DNA of 64,000 nt from an uncultured Candidatus Saccharibacteria bacterium (GCA_946404545.1 CAMJDZ010000004.1:1-64000), one strand, 5' to 3'. Shown: positions 41,609-49,463, numbered from the stretch's first letter. Made by a program: numbers and translations. Notes: generated by a model from the letters alone, not told the origin.

Positions 41609-41782
41609 ATGTCGCACGACAATTTCAACCGCAAAAATATCGAAGCCGCTCGCGAAGCATGCAAATTATTTAGAGGCCAAACTACGGTCATGCGCTTGAA
41701 CGAAGGCGGCCCTAGCAAAGTCGAAATTACCAAGGAGTCTCGTGAAGAGATTTCAAAAAACGTCACAAGCGTGGAGCCCTAA
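41609..41782 (+). CDS. Small orphan protein (57 residues), relative of the 74-residue protein
   Basis: This 57-residue basic/acidic mixed protein carries LNEGGPSKVEITKESREEI, which parallels the C-terminal part of the 74-residue protein at 40854-41078. AAGGAGGTGAT precedes the ATG, and TGTGCTACAAT upstream gives an extended -10. A strong terminator follows. The two related small genes flank the 114-residue gene and could be remnants of one small mobile or regulatory module. Confidence 0.65.
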   Translation: MSHDNFNRKNIEAAREACKLFRGQTTVMRLNEGGPSKVEITKESREEISKNVTSVEP

Positions 41783-41794
41783 CATTCGAATCTC

Positions 41795-41823
41795 AAAAAG
41801 CCAGCGCATCGCGCTGGTTTTTC
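41795..41823 (+). terminator. Terminator of the 57-residue gene
   Basis: AAAAAGCCAGCGC pairs with GCGCTGGTTTTT. Confidence 0.85.
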
Positions 41824-41835
41824 ATATCATCTGAT

Positions 41836-41853
41836 TGGCGGAAGCGAGAGGAT
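41836..41853. repeat. Direct repeat of the tRNA-Ser(CGA) 3' end
   Basis: TGGCGGAAGCGAGAGGAT is identical to 41958-41975, the 3' terminal 18 bp of the tRNA gene including CCA. The copies are 122 bp apart in the same orientation, as expected of an attachment-site duplication. Confidence 0.6.
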
Positions 41854-41921
41854 ATAAACAATGCGCCGTCGCCGCAAGCGGCCGGGCATTGACGAACCTG
41901 GGCTCGACTCCTCTCGAGCAG

Positions 41922-41958
41922 AATAAAAATACAACCCAGAGGGTTGTCTTTTTATTCT
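41922..41958. terminator. Terminator of tRNA-Ser(CGA), long palindrome
   Basis: ACAACCC (41931-41937) pairs with GGGTTGT (41941-41947). The stem extends outward through the A/T runs to CAGAATAAAAA / TTTTTATTCTG with one mismatch, giving T-runs on both strands. Confidence 0.75.
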
Positions 41959-42045
41959 GGCGGAAGCGAGAGGATTCGAACCTCCGAGACATTGCTGCCC
42001 ACACGATTTCGAGTCGTGCGCCTTCAACCACTCGGCCACGCTTCC
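41958..42045 (-). tRNA. tRNA-Ser (anticodon CGA)
   Basis: Begins GGAAGCG and ends with encoded CCA on the minus strand. The anticodon stem CACGA/TCGTG holds the loop CTCGAAA. A long variable arm and the T-loop GGTTCGAATCC are present. Confidence 0.95.
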
Positions 42046-42069
42046 GCTTCTTATCTTATCACAAAAGCG

Positions 42070-43707
42070 CTAAGCCGTCTCTATTGAGTTGCAAAAACGT
42101 TGAATCAACGGAACCTTTGACAAATAGTTCGCCCACATCCCGACGTAACTACTATCTTCAGATGGCTTGTCAGACTCATCGCCATAACCACCGTCCTGCG
42201 TACCGTATTCGTATGGCGGAGTACAAAAGTCGCCGGCTGCCGCCCATTCACTACGTACGCCACCAGAATTAACCGGCGCATTCGTCTCTACGCCACCGAT
42301 CCAAACATGACCCTTCGTGTCCATACAGAACGTATAAGTTAATGACTTGTCCGCCGACTTATAACATCGCATATACATCTCACCATAAACGCTGCTCTCC
42401 GTTGTCCACTCGTCCACAAGCGCATTAAAGTTTGGCTCCTGCGCCCCGTGCAACTCGAGCGATTCTGGCGGCTGCTTCACGTCAGAATACGCGCCATTAC
42501 CGCTCAAATCGACCGACGCTTTGCCATTAATTTCCGAGTAAAAACCGCCGCGCAATGAATCGCTCTCGAATGCTGGGCGAAAATCCCTTTCAAGTGAATC
42601 GTAGCGCTTCGCCGTTCCGTAAAACGCCTCTTCTTCCTTATTCTCATCAACAGAACGCCTCTCATATGCGGCAATACCACACAGAGCCTTTTGCATCTTT
42701 CTCGGCAAAACCAAAGCCTCCTCAGAAAAACCCTTACCAATCCAAGGTTTGCCATTATCTTTATAGGCATATTCTGGCATCAAATGCCACGTCCCCTGCG
42801 AGCCACTCTTATAGAAGCTGCGTTGCATCACTTTTCCGTCGCTCTTCACATAGCCAATTACAGCATCATGACCGGCCGCCTCGAACACTCTCGACACAGC
42901 AATCTCGGCGTTATCCACCTCAATCTTAAACATCGGAATCAGAAAAGCGTCATCGAGTTGTTCCTTCGTTAATGGGCGCTCAGATCCATTCGCATATTTC
43001 AACGGATCGCCATCGCACTGGCTCTCATGGAATATCTCCGCGCTTTCTTCGACCGGTAGTAACTCGAACGGGCGCTCCTTACTGCGCTCCGTCTCATACG
43101 CACGCTTCTCGAGACCCTTGAACGTATCGTAGTATTCCTGGCGCTTGCCGTACATTGCCGCCTTTAGATTCTCGCTCGCCTGCTTAAACTGCTCCGCCAC
43201 ATCCGGGTCGCTATTTGCTTCAACCCCATTCACATAATCTTCGGCATACGATTCAAAATCGGCCGGAGAAGGGAACTTCTCCAAAAAACTTGCAATATCG
43301 CCCGCCGAACAATCTGCATAATTCTCATGTCCAACAAAATTTGCGAGCATCATTAGCTCCGCATCATGACCTGCAAGCATATTCGCAAATACCGCCTTCG
43401 AACCTTGCTCGTGCGACGGAGTATCCAGCGAAGTTAGAATCTTATTAATGTCATCGCGCGTGAAATCATCACTCGCGATCTTTTCTAGCGCCGCTTCTTC
43501 GCTTTCTGCCGATATTTCCACGTTACTCTCGGCCATCGCGTTACTTTCCGGCATCAGAATCTGCGCCATCAACTGACGTTCCTGGTTTTCGCGTTTTTGT
43601 TGTTCCGCCGCCTCTTTCCCAAACTCGACGTTCGTCGAAAGGTCGCCCCACTCCGAGCCATTATCTGACTGCTCGCCCTCGAAGTTACCTCTCTCTTTTG
43701 ACTTCAT
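42070..43707 (-). CDS. Large acidic orphan protein (545 residues)
   Basis: This 545-residue protein has no signal peptide, membrane helix or recognised domain. The first 120 residues are strongly acidic and low complexity (EESAEI-like and SAESEEAALEK stretches). The middle contains a possible globular part with FLIPMFKIEVDNAEIAVSRV, AVIGYVKSDGKVMQRSFYKS and GTWHLMPEYAYKDNG. The end holds aromatic and Gly-rich segments (VWIGGVETNAPVNSGGV). The SYVGMWANYLSKV stretch looks amphipathic. TATAAT lies 10 nt before the ATG, without a Shine-Dalgarno. It stands between two tRNA genes, a common place for accessory genes. A secreted or injected effector is possible but unsupported. Confidence 0.6.
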   Translation of the reverse strand: MKSKERGNFEGEQSDNGSEWGDLSTNVEFGKEAAEQQKRENQERQLMAQILMPESNAMAESNVEISAESEEAALEKIASDDFTRDDINKILTSLDTPSHEQGSKAVFANMLAGHDAELMMLANFVGHENYADCSAGDIASFLEKFPSPADFESYAEDYVNGVEANSDPDVAEQFKQASENLKAAMYGKRQEYYDTFKGLEKRAYETERSKERPFELLPVEESAEIFHESQCDGDPLKYANGSERPLTKEQLDDAFLIPMFKIEVDNAEIAVSRVFEAAGHDAVIGYVKSDGKVMQRSFYKSGSQGTWHLMPEYAYKDNGKPWIGKGFSEEALVLPRKMQKALCGIAAYERRSVDENKEEEAFYGTAKRYDSLERDFRPAFESDSLRGGFYSEINGKASVDLSGNGAYSDVKQPPESLELHGAQEPNFNALVDEWTTESSVYGEMYMRCYKSADKSLTYTFCMDTKGHVWIGGVETNAPVNSGGVRSEWAAAGDFCTPPYEYGTQDGGYGDESDKPSEDSSYVGMWANYLSKVPLIQRFCNSIETA

Positions 43708-43831
43708 ATTACTTATGATTATACCAAACTCAATAAAACAGTTAATTGCAAGAAAAAATCACCTAAATTTGAGAGGAAGAGCGCCAGATTGGCGTTTTCT
43801 TTGCGCGAAGCGCGATTATTGATCGAGCGAG

Positions 43832-43857
43832 CACAAAAAAACGCCGATATGGCGTTC
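43832..43857 (-). terminator. Terminator of tRNA-Arg
   Basis: AACGCC/GGCGTT hairpin followed by seven T residues on the minus strand. Confidence 0.8.
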
Positions 43858-43872
43858 TTTCGACTCAAATTA

Positions 43873-43949
43873 TGGTACACCCGATACGATTCGAACGTAC
43901 GACCTTTGGCTCCGCAAGCCAACGCTCTATCCAACTGAGCTACGGGTGC
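43873..43949 (-). tRNA. tRNA-Arg (anticodon GCG)
   Basis: Acceptor GCACCCG pairs with CGGGTGT (one G-U), with encoded CCA. The D arm is GCTCAGTTGGATAGAGC. The anticodon stem TTGGC/GCCAA holds the loop TTGCGGA, so positions 34-36 read GCG, which decodes CGC. Bacteria normally use ACG (deaminated to ICG) for this box. Confidence 0.93.
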
Positions 43950-44083
43950 AAGTGTGGATTAATTCGTCCATAAGGACGAAATTACTCCACCGTTCAAAGA
44001 TTAAACGAACGTCGCGCTCGCAAAAAACAAACGTGATAGCAACTATTATAGCACATTTTTTCAAGAGATGGTATACTATTTTT

Positions 44084-44821
44084 ATGGCAGAGCAGAAGAA
44101 GAAATCCGGATTCAAACCAACACTTCAAAAAGCCAAGGCAAAATTTTTCAAAACTTACTACAGCAACCCTGCTAAAGATTTGAAAATCATCGCCGTAACT
44201 GGCACTTCTGGGCGGGACATTACTGCACATTTCTTGCAGGAAATTATCAAGTCAAAAGACAACCGCGTCGGCCTCATCATCGATCCAAAATCGACTTCCG
44301 ACCTCTATCGTCAGCTTTTCAAAATCTGGAAAACCGGCACCGATTACGCCGTTATCTCCGTCGAAAGTAGCGCCTTAGCAAACCATATTTGCTACGGCAT
44401 GCCACTTCATGTTGCCGTGATTACAGACAATATCTCCGCCGATGCTCATGACATTCTTTTCAACACTACGCCAGACTTTAGCATCGTTAATCGCGACGAT
44501 CCAAATTTCGGTCTATTTGCCGAATATCCAAGCAAAACCGCTACTTTGAGCTACGGTCGCGACTATAATTCCGACCTCAAAGTCAATCCAGGCAAGATTT
44601 ATAAGCATGGCGCCGAAGCCAACATCAATTTCAACGGTGAGCGCTTCGAAGTTGCCACTTATGTTACCGACGAAAAGGCCGCTCTCTATATGGCCGCTGC
44701 CGCTACGACTGCTTTTGCGCTCGGCTTTGATTCCGACCACATCATCGACGGCATCGCCGATTACGAACCAGCTCAGCCAAAAGAAACCAAAGAAGAAAAA
44801 GAAGAAAAACCTGTTCTATGA
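44084..44821 (+). CDS. Mur ligase-like protein with degenerate P-loop
   Basis: This 245-residue protein resembles the central ATPase domain of Mur ligases (MurE group). The P-loop position reads VTGTSGRDIT instead of GTNGKTT, so the Lys that binds ATP phosphates is Arg-Asp here and catalysis is doubtful. Other family features are kept: VESSALANHI at the position of MurE's ELTSHAL, ITDNISADAHD for the TNxxxDHLD region, and NRDDPNFGLF for NADD. The C-terminal ligase domain is absent. The start at 44084 follows TATACT by 6 nt, with no Shine-Dalgarno. It overlaps the next gene by 4 nt, which suggests the products work together. It may be a regulatory or binding protein for a Mur-type substrate. 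Confidence 0.78.
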   Translation: MAEQKKKSGFKPTLQKAKAKFFKTYYSNPAKDLKIIAVTGTSGRDITAHFLQEIIKSKDNRVGLIIDPKSTSDLYRQLFKIWKTGTDYAVISVESSALANHICYGMPLHVAVITDNISADAHDILFNTTPDFSIVNRDDPNFGLFAEYPSKTATLSYGRDYNSDLKVNPGKIYKHGAEANINFNGERFEVATYVTDEKAALYMAAAATTAFALGFDSDHIIDGIADYEPAQPKETKEEKEEKPVL

Positions 44822-45669
44822 TAAATCAAAAACTCCTCGTTTCGGGTGCAGAATTTTTTGCGGACGAATTCGAAATCAATCCATACTACAACAAAGATAA
44901 AATCGACGTAAAGAAGGCTTGCGCCGAGCACGCCGAAATTCTCGAGTGCTTCAAAAAAGCCGGCATCGAGCTCGTTAAAGTCGATGCACCAGTCAACTGC
45001 CAAGACGGCGTCTATACCGCCAACTGGGCGCTCGTCAAAGACGGCGTCGCCGTCATGTCGCGCCTTCCGGATGCTCGCAAGGAAGAGGAGCCATATGCAA
45101 AGGCTCAGCTCGAAGCCCTTGGCTACAAATGTTACGAAGTTCCAGATAATCATCTCTTCTCGGGGCAGGGCGATTCGCTTCGTTGCGGCAAATATCTCTT
45201 CGCTGGCAGCGGCTACCGTTCCGACCCAGTTGCGCAGGCTTTTGCCGCCAAAACCCTTGGTCTTACTTTGATTCAGCTTCACGCCAAGCCCCAGCTCAAC
45301 GAAGACGGCACCGAGCATATTAATCCGTTCACTAATCACGCCGATAGCTTCTGGTACGATCTCGACCTCGCACTCGCTGTAATTGACGACCGCACCATTG
45401 CTTACTGCCCAATGGCCCTCGATGAAGCTTCCAATAAACAGCTTGAGGCTCTTACGGACATCGACAAAATCATCGTCGATTTCAATGAGTGCACCGAGGG
45501 CTTCGCTTGCAACATGGTCAGCACCGGCAAATGCGCCATCATGTCCAACAAGGCGCCAAAACTCCAGGCCGAACTCGAAAAGCGCGGCATCGCCTGCTTC
45601 ACGCCAGACGTCACCGAGCTCAAAAAAGGTGGCGGCTATATCCGTTGCGTCAGTCTGTGGTTAAGCTAA
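44818..45669 (+). CDS. Amidinotransferase-fold hydrolase (DDAH/arginine deiminase-like)
   Basis: This 283-residue member of the guanidine-modifying superfamily includes dimethylarginine dimethylaminohydrolase, arginine deiminase and amidinotransferases. The family elements are QDGVYTANWAL, LFSGQGDSLRCG, the catalytic His region NHADSFWYDLDL, and a C-terminal GGGYIRCVSL with the catalytic cysteine. Substrate specificity is not clear; relatives act on arginine or methylarginines, releasing amines or ammonia. The gene begins inside the stop of the degenerate Mur ligase gene, so the two are one unit. That pairing suggests a link between arginine or guanidine chemistry and the cell wall, which I have not seen described. 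Confidence 0.85.
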   Translation: MINQKLLVSGAEFFADEFEINPYYNKDKIDVKKACAEHAEILECFKKAGIELVKVDAPVNCQDGVYTANWALVKDGVAVMSRLPDARKEEEPYAKAQLEALGYKCYEVPDNHLFSGQGDSLRCGKYLFAGSGYRSDPVAQAFAAKTLGLTLIQLHAKPQLNEDGTEHINPFTNHADSFWYDLDLALAVIDDRTIAYCPMALDEASNKQLEALTDIDKIIVDFNECTEGFACNMVSTGKCAIMSNKAPKLQAELEKRGIACFTPDVTELKKGGGYIRCVSLWLS

Positions 45670-45711
45670 TGCTTATTTGCTATAATCTACCTAACACTAT
45701 AGGAGCTTTTT

Positions 45712-46533
45712 ATGAACCCAGATATTAATAACCCTAACCCTTTTAACCCGGCCGAGCCTGTCGCTCCCACGACTAGCCAGCCCGGTTATCAACCGGCACC
45801 AACACCTACGCCTACACCAGCACCAGCTCCAACCCCTATGCCAATCACCCCAGCAGCGGCACCGAAAAAATTTCCTGGTCTAATTCTCATCATTATCGCT
45901 GCAGTCATATTACTCGGCGGCGGTATTACAGCAGCCGTTATTATTGCCAACGCTAATGGTGGCAAATCAGGCAAACCGGGCAGCGCAAAGCAAAACTCCG
46001 CCGCAAAACCATACGAAAACGACGACAACTACTATGTCATCATTCGCGGCAAAAAATACACCATCAACAACAAGTTGTCCGATCTTAGCGCCTCTGGCTA
46101 CGCTGTTAACGAGCGCTATGCGAATCGCACCGTCGAGCCAGGCGATTGGTCTATTCTCGGTAGCGCCTTCGCCAACCAAAAGCTCTCGTCTTCTATCTCC
46201 GCATTCGGCTACAATGATACCGATAAGGAACTTAACATTGCAGACTGCAAGCTCGGCAAAGTCGAAATCAACCACAGCATCTCTAAGAGAGCAGACGAAG
46301 AATACATGTCCATGGAATTCTATGGCGGCCTCCACCTCGATAGCAGTCGCGAAGACGTCATCAAAGTCTTTGGCGAACCTACTAGCGACAGCCACCAATC
46401 TACTTTCCGTAGCTCTGAAGGCACCGAAGTTTTGCGATACCAGGTTTCTACTCTAAAGTTCTTCCAATTCCAAATCGACGACGGTAAAGTCGCCGTCATC
46501 GGCTGGACCAATGTCGGCCCTCTCAGCAAATAA
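45712..46533 (+). CDS. Membrane-anchored protein, tandem paralog A
   Basis: This 273-residue protein has a Pro/Ala/Thr-rich cytoplasmic N-terminus (about 55 residues, APAPTPMPITPAAAP), one transmembrane helix (near 60-82) and an extracytoplasmic domain of about 180 residues. That domain starts with NDDNYYVIIRGKKYTIN, a short repeat-like strand pair, and contains EFYGGLHLDSSREDVIKVFG, a SmpA/BamE-like or DUF-type helix followed by a beta hairpin. The same domain is in the next gene. TATAAT and AGGAG precede the ATG. The function is unknown; these look like envelope proteins with a small ligand-binding domain. Confidence 0.75.
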   Translation: MNPDINNPNPFNPAEPVAPTTSQPGYQPAPTPTPTPAPAPTPMPITPAAAPKKFPGLILIIIAAVILLGGGITAAVIIANANGGKSGKPGSAKQNSAAKPYENDDNYYVIIRGKKYTINNKLSDLSASGYAVNERYANRTVEPGDWSILGSAFANQKLSSSISAFGYNDTDKELNIADCKLGKVEINHSISKRADEEYMSMEFYGGLHLDSSREDVIKVFGEPTSDSHQSTFRSSEGTEVLRYQVSTLKFFQFQIDDGKVAVIGWTNVGPLSK

Positions 46534-46628
46534 AAAGACGCTCTATTCCCGCATAAGTCTTTGGCTGGTTAGTCGTTTTAAGGTATAATAGATAGAATCA
46601 TAACAAATAATAAATAGGAGTGTTTTTC

Positions 46629-47354
46629 ATGACTGAAGGAACTCAGGCTTCAACACCTGCAAAGAAATCCAATGTCGGCATTATTATCGCAATCATCGCG
46701 GCCGTCTTGGTCATTGCTGGCGGTATCATCGCAGCAATCCTCATCATCAACGGCAATAACGGCGAAAAAGACGAGCCAAAGACTGCAGAAGAAAGCAAAG
46801 ACGAAAAAGACGAAAACGCCGGCAAGCCATACAAAAAGGATGGCGCCTACTTCATCAAAATTGACGGCAAAAAGTATACTTTCGAAAGTAAGCTCGAAGA
46901 TCTCGCAGAATCCGGTTACAAGGTCAACAGCCGCGTCGAGAACGAAACTGTCCCAGCCGGCAAGTATATGATCATGATTGGTGGTGGCTACCTCAACAAC
47001 AACGACAATGACACCAACATCAGCATCACCCCATACAACGACGGCAAAGATGACGTCACCTTCCCAGAAGCTAAGCTCGGTAAGGTTACCGTCAGCAGCG
47101 TCACCAACGTCAAGACTCAGCCAATCTACGAAAGCATGGAATTCTTCGGTGGTATCCATCTCGGTAGCACTCGCGAAGACCTCGTCAAGGCCTTTGGCGA
47201 ACCAACCGAAAGCAAAGAATACGACAACTACAAGGGTGGCAAGTACGAGAAAATCGAGTACGAAGCCCAGACTTGGAAGAAGTTCGAATTCAAGGTCGAA
47301 GAAGGTAAAGTTACCGAAATTTCATGGGTAAACTACGGCGGCCTCAACCGCTAA
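46629..47354 (+). CDS. Membrane-anchored protein, tandem paralog B
   Basis: This 241-residue paralog of the preceding gene product has a short polar start, a transmembrane helix (about 15-40), a Glu/Lys-rich linker and the same extracytoplasmic domain. Conserved positions are KDGAYFIKIDGKKYTF, LAESGYKVNSR, and FFGGIHLGSTREDLVKAFGE, which matches the paralog's FYGGLHLDSSREDVIKVFGE. The ATG at 46629 is used because TAGGAG is 9 nt upstream; the GTG at 46620 is too close. The genes are about 95 bp apart, and each has its own -10. They probably arose by tandem duplication and then diverged. Confidence 0.75.
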   Translation: MTEGTQASTPAKKSNVGIIIAIIAAVLVIAGGIIAAILIINGNNGEKDEPKTAEESKDEKDENAGKPYKKDGAYFIKIDGKKYTFESKLEDLAESGYKVNSRVENETVPAGKYMIMIGGGYLNNNDNDTNISITPYNDGKDDVTFPEAKLGKVTVSSVTNVKTQPIYESMEFFGGIHLGSTREDLVKAFGEPTESKEYDNYKGGKYEKIEYEAQTWKKFEFKVEEGKVTEISWVNYGGLNR

Positions 47355-47365
47355 TTAGTGCCAAC

Positions 47366-47396
47366 AAAAATATCTCCCCTACGGGAGATATTTTTT
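47366..47396. terminator. Bidirectional terminator
   Basis: AAATATCTCCC pairs with GGGAGATATTT, with T-runs on both sides, between paralog B and the MurE-like gene. Confidence 0.85.
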
Positions 47397-48639
47397 ACTT
47401 CAAGATTTTCTTCAGCGCTTTCTTAATCTCGTCTAGCTCGTAATAGGCATGCGCGCCATCTGCGCGCTCAATCGTTTTCTCATTGCCTTTACCGAGGAAG
47501 AGCACCGTATCGCCTGGCTTTGCCGTCTTGCAGGCGAGCAAAATTGCTTTTGGACGATTCTGTTCAATAAGCAATTCCGTCTTTGGCGTTTCGCGCACGC
47601 CTTCAGCAATCATCTCGATGATTTCCATACCTGGTGTATCGCGGTCATCCTCTTCGGTAAGCACCACGATATCTGCATATTTACCAGCTATCTGACCCTG
47701 CGGTTTACGCTTCGACGGATCACGACGACCGCCAGCCGAACCAAACATCACAATCAAACGTCCCTTGGTCGCCTTCTTCATATCTGGCAAGAGCTTCTCG
47801 AAGGCATCCGGCGTATGTGCGTAATCCATAATAGCCGTGAACTTCTGACCCATATCAATCTTCACCATACGGCCTTCCACTTCTTCGAGCGCATAAATGC
47901 CGTCGGCGATATCTTTGTCGGTCAAGCCCAAACGACGGCCTACCGCCACGCAGGCGAGGGAATTCGAAACATTAAACTTACCCGCAATTCGCGTCCTAAT
48001 CTTCAAACCATCATTCGTCACATATTCGACGCCATCCGGCATCAATTTCACCTTTTCCGCCTTCAAGCCGCCATACTCCACGCCGTAAGTGACGTACTTA
48101 TCGACGTCAGTTTCAAAGTAACCAGCCGAAGGATCGTCGGCATTAATCACGCCAAACTTCGCCTTCTTAAAGAGTTTACGCTTCGCATCGCGATAGCGCT
48201 CGAAGGTTTTATGGTAATCCAAATGCTCGTGCGTCACATTCGTCATCACGGCGATATCAATCGGGATACCGAGGTCACGATGTTGCGCCAAAGCATGGCT
48301 CGTCAATTCCAATACGAGGTATTCTGCGCCCGCATCAACAATCTTCTTAATACGCTCATTCAGGAGTTTTACATCGACTGTCGTCATGTGCTCCATCTGC
48401 TCATGAATTTCATCGACGCCCCAACCGACCGTCGTCATCACGCCAGCCTTGCGCCCAGCATTATTGAGCATCTTCCAGATCATAAACGAAGTGGTCGTCT
48501 TGCCGTTTGTGCCAGTCACGCCAATTACGGTAATCTTCTTACCAGGGAAACCCTTGAGCGTGCCAAATAGCGCCGCCTTCCCGATGTGGTAAGGAATTGT
48601 CATTGAATCATAAAAAGGAATTTTTTCTTTTATACCCAT
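47395..48639 (-). CDS. MurE-like Mur ligase lacking the N-terminal UDP-binding domain
   Basis: This Mur ligase joins an amino acid or peptide to a UDP-MurNAc-type substrate using ATP. The 414-residue protein has the intact P-loop GTNGKTTT (43-50), ELTSHAL, THEHLDYHKT, NADDPSAGYF, DYAHTPDAF and GSAGGRRDPSKR, and ends with a GKGNEKTI-type C-terminal domain. In typical MurE the P-loop lies near residue 110; here it is at 43, so the N-terminal UDP-MurNAc-binding domain is missing or very short. The amino-acid specificity site reads TEEDDRD rather than the DNPR of mDAP enzymes. TAAAAT ends 6 nt before the ATG, so the mRNA is probably leaderless. Confidence 0.88.
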   Translation of the reverse strand: MGIKEKIPFYDSMTIPYHIGKAALFGTLKGFPGKKITVIGVTGTNGKTTTSFMIWKMLNNAGRKAGVMTTVGWGVDEIHEQMEHMTTVDVKLLNERIKKIVDAGAEYLVLELTSHALAQHRDLGIPIDIAVMTNVTHEHLDYHKTFERYRDAKRKLFKKAKFGVINADDPSAGYFETDVDKYVTYGVEYGGLKAEKVKLMPDGVEYVTNDGLKIRTRIAGKFNVSNSLACVAVGRRLGLTDKDIADGIYALEEVEGRMVKIDMGQKFTAIMDYAHTPDAFEKLLPDMKKATKGRLIVMFGSAGGRRDPSKRKPQGQIAGKYADIVVLTEEDDRDTPGMEIIEMIAEGVRETPKTELLIEQNRPKAILLACKTAKPGDTVLFLGKGNEKTIERADGAHAYYELDEIKKALKKILK

Positions 48640-48660
48640 ATCTATATTTTACCACGCATC

Positions 48661-48692
48661 AAAAATCCCCCTGGGGAAGGGGGATTTTATTT
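48661..48692 (-). terminator. Terminator after the 217-residue membrane protein gene
   Basis: AAAATCCCCC pairs with GGGGGATTTT; a T-run follows on the minus strand. Confidence 0.8.
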
Positions 48693-49345
48693 TACTCAAC
48701 GCACTGGACGTATTTGCTATCAAGACCTGTATCAAAGGCCTTGTAAGTCTCGCCAAACTTCTTCTGTTCGGCAGTAGCATTCGCACAGCTAAACTGATGG
48801 CCTTCAAACTGAACCTTCCAGCCCGTATTCGCACCAACTTCCTTGTAATAGACACCAGCGTAACCGGTCTCTCCCTCGAAAATATTAGCAGCGACAATCA
48901 GATACTTGTCATCGCTCGTGAACTCAGCCTTGATCAAATCAAGCGACTTCGAAACGACTCCAGGATAATCTTTATTATCCTTATTAATCACTTTCATTAG
49001 ACCGGCAATATCAATCTTGAAATCGGAATATTTCTTCTGAGTTGCGGTGCCAGTACCTGGGTTAACCGTGCTGTTTTTGAGCGATGCGATCTCTGCTTCA
49101 TTTGCCGAAATCGTCGCTTCGAGCTCAGAGATTTTTGTATCTCTTTTACTAATCTCGGTCTCATTGTTCAGCATTTTATCGCCGTTCGTATTATTGCTAA
49201 TGGTCATGATCGTGGCGAACACGCCAGCACCAATCAATAGCACAAAAAGGATAATCGAGGTAACCATCCACCCTCTACCGCCTTTTTTCTCAGCGCGTGG
49301 CGGTTTGTAATCGCCATTCAAGCGCGCATCGAACGAATCTTCCAT
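48692..49345 (-). CDS. Single-pass membrane protein with coiled-coil
   Basis: This 217-residue protein has a short basic cytoplasmic part (about 25 residues, RAEKKGGRGW), a transmembrane helix (about 27-50) and a short coiled-coil (SKRDTKISELEATISANEAE). The extracytoplasmic domain that follows has strands (DKYLIVAANIFEG, YAGVYYKEVG, WKVQFEGHQF) and two cysteines near the end (SCAN and QCVE) that may pair. Its layout echoes the protein at 23008-23712. CGGAG lies upstream of the ATG and TATAAT further back. The function is unknown. Confidence 0.68.
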   Translation of the reverse strand: MEDSFDARLNGDYKPPRAEKKGGRGWMVTSIILFVLLIGAGVFATIMTISNNTNGDKMLNNETEISKRDTKISELEATISANEAEIASLKNSTVNPGTGTATQKKYSDFKIDIAGLMKVINKDNKDYPGVVSKSLDLIKAEFTSDDKYLIVAANIFEGETGYAGVYYKEVGANTGWKVQFEGHQFSCANATAEQKKFGETYKAFDTGLDSKYVQCVE

Positions 49346-49436
49346 TAATAATTACTCCGTTTATTGTTCTTTAAATTATACCATAAGCACTACTAAACAC
49401 GCAGTGTCCATGTTGCCTGTAGCGTTATGGGCGCCA

Positions 49437-49463
49437 TTAGCACTCCGCGCTTGACAGTGCTAA
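49437..49463 (+). promoter_or_regulatory. CIRCE operator (HrcA site)
   Basis: TTAGCACTC, 9 nt, CAGTGCTAA: one mismatch from the canonical CIRCE inverted repeat. It overlaps the -35 of the groE promoter (TTGACA 49451-49456, 17 nt, TATACT 49474-49479), so HrcA binding would block RNA polymerase. Confidence 0.92.

Noticed and set aside
41854-41921. A second, degenerate tRNA between the two 18-bp repeats
   Set aside because: Only a T-loop-like GGTTCG and the copied 3' end are recognisable; no anticodon or D arm can be folded.
47449-48570. 373-codon open frame antisense to the murE-like gene
   Set aside because: It is a shadow of the real gene's codon pattern, with no Shine-Dalgarno, no -10 at its start and no domain features.
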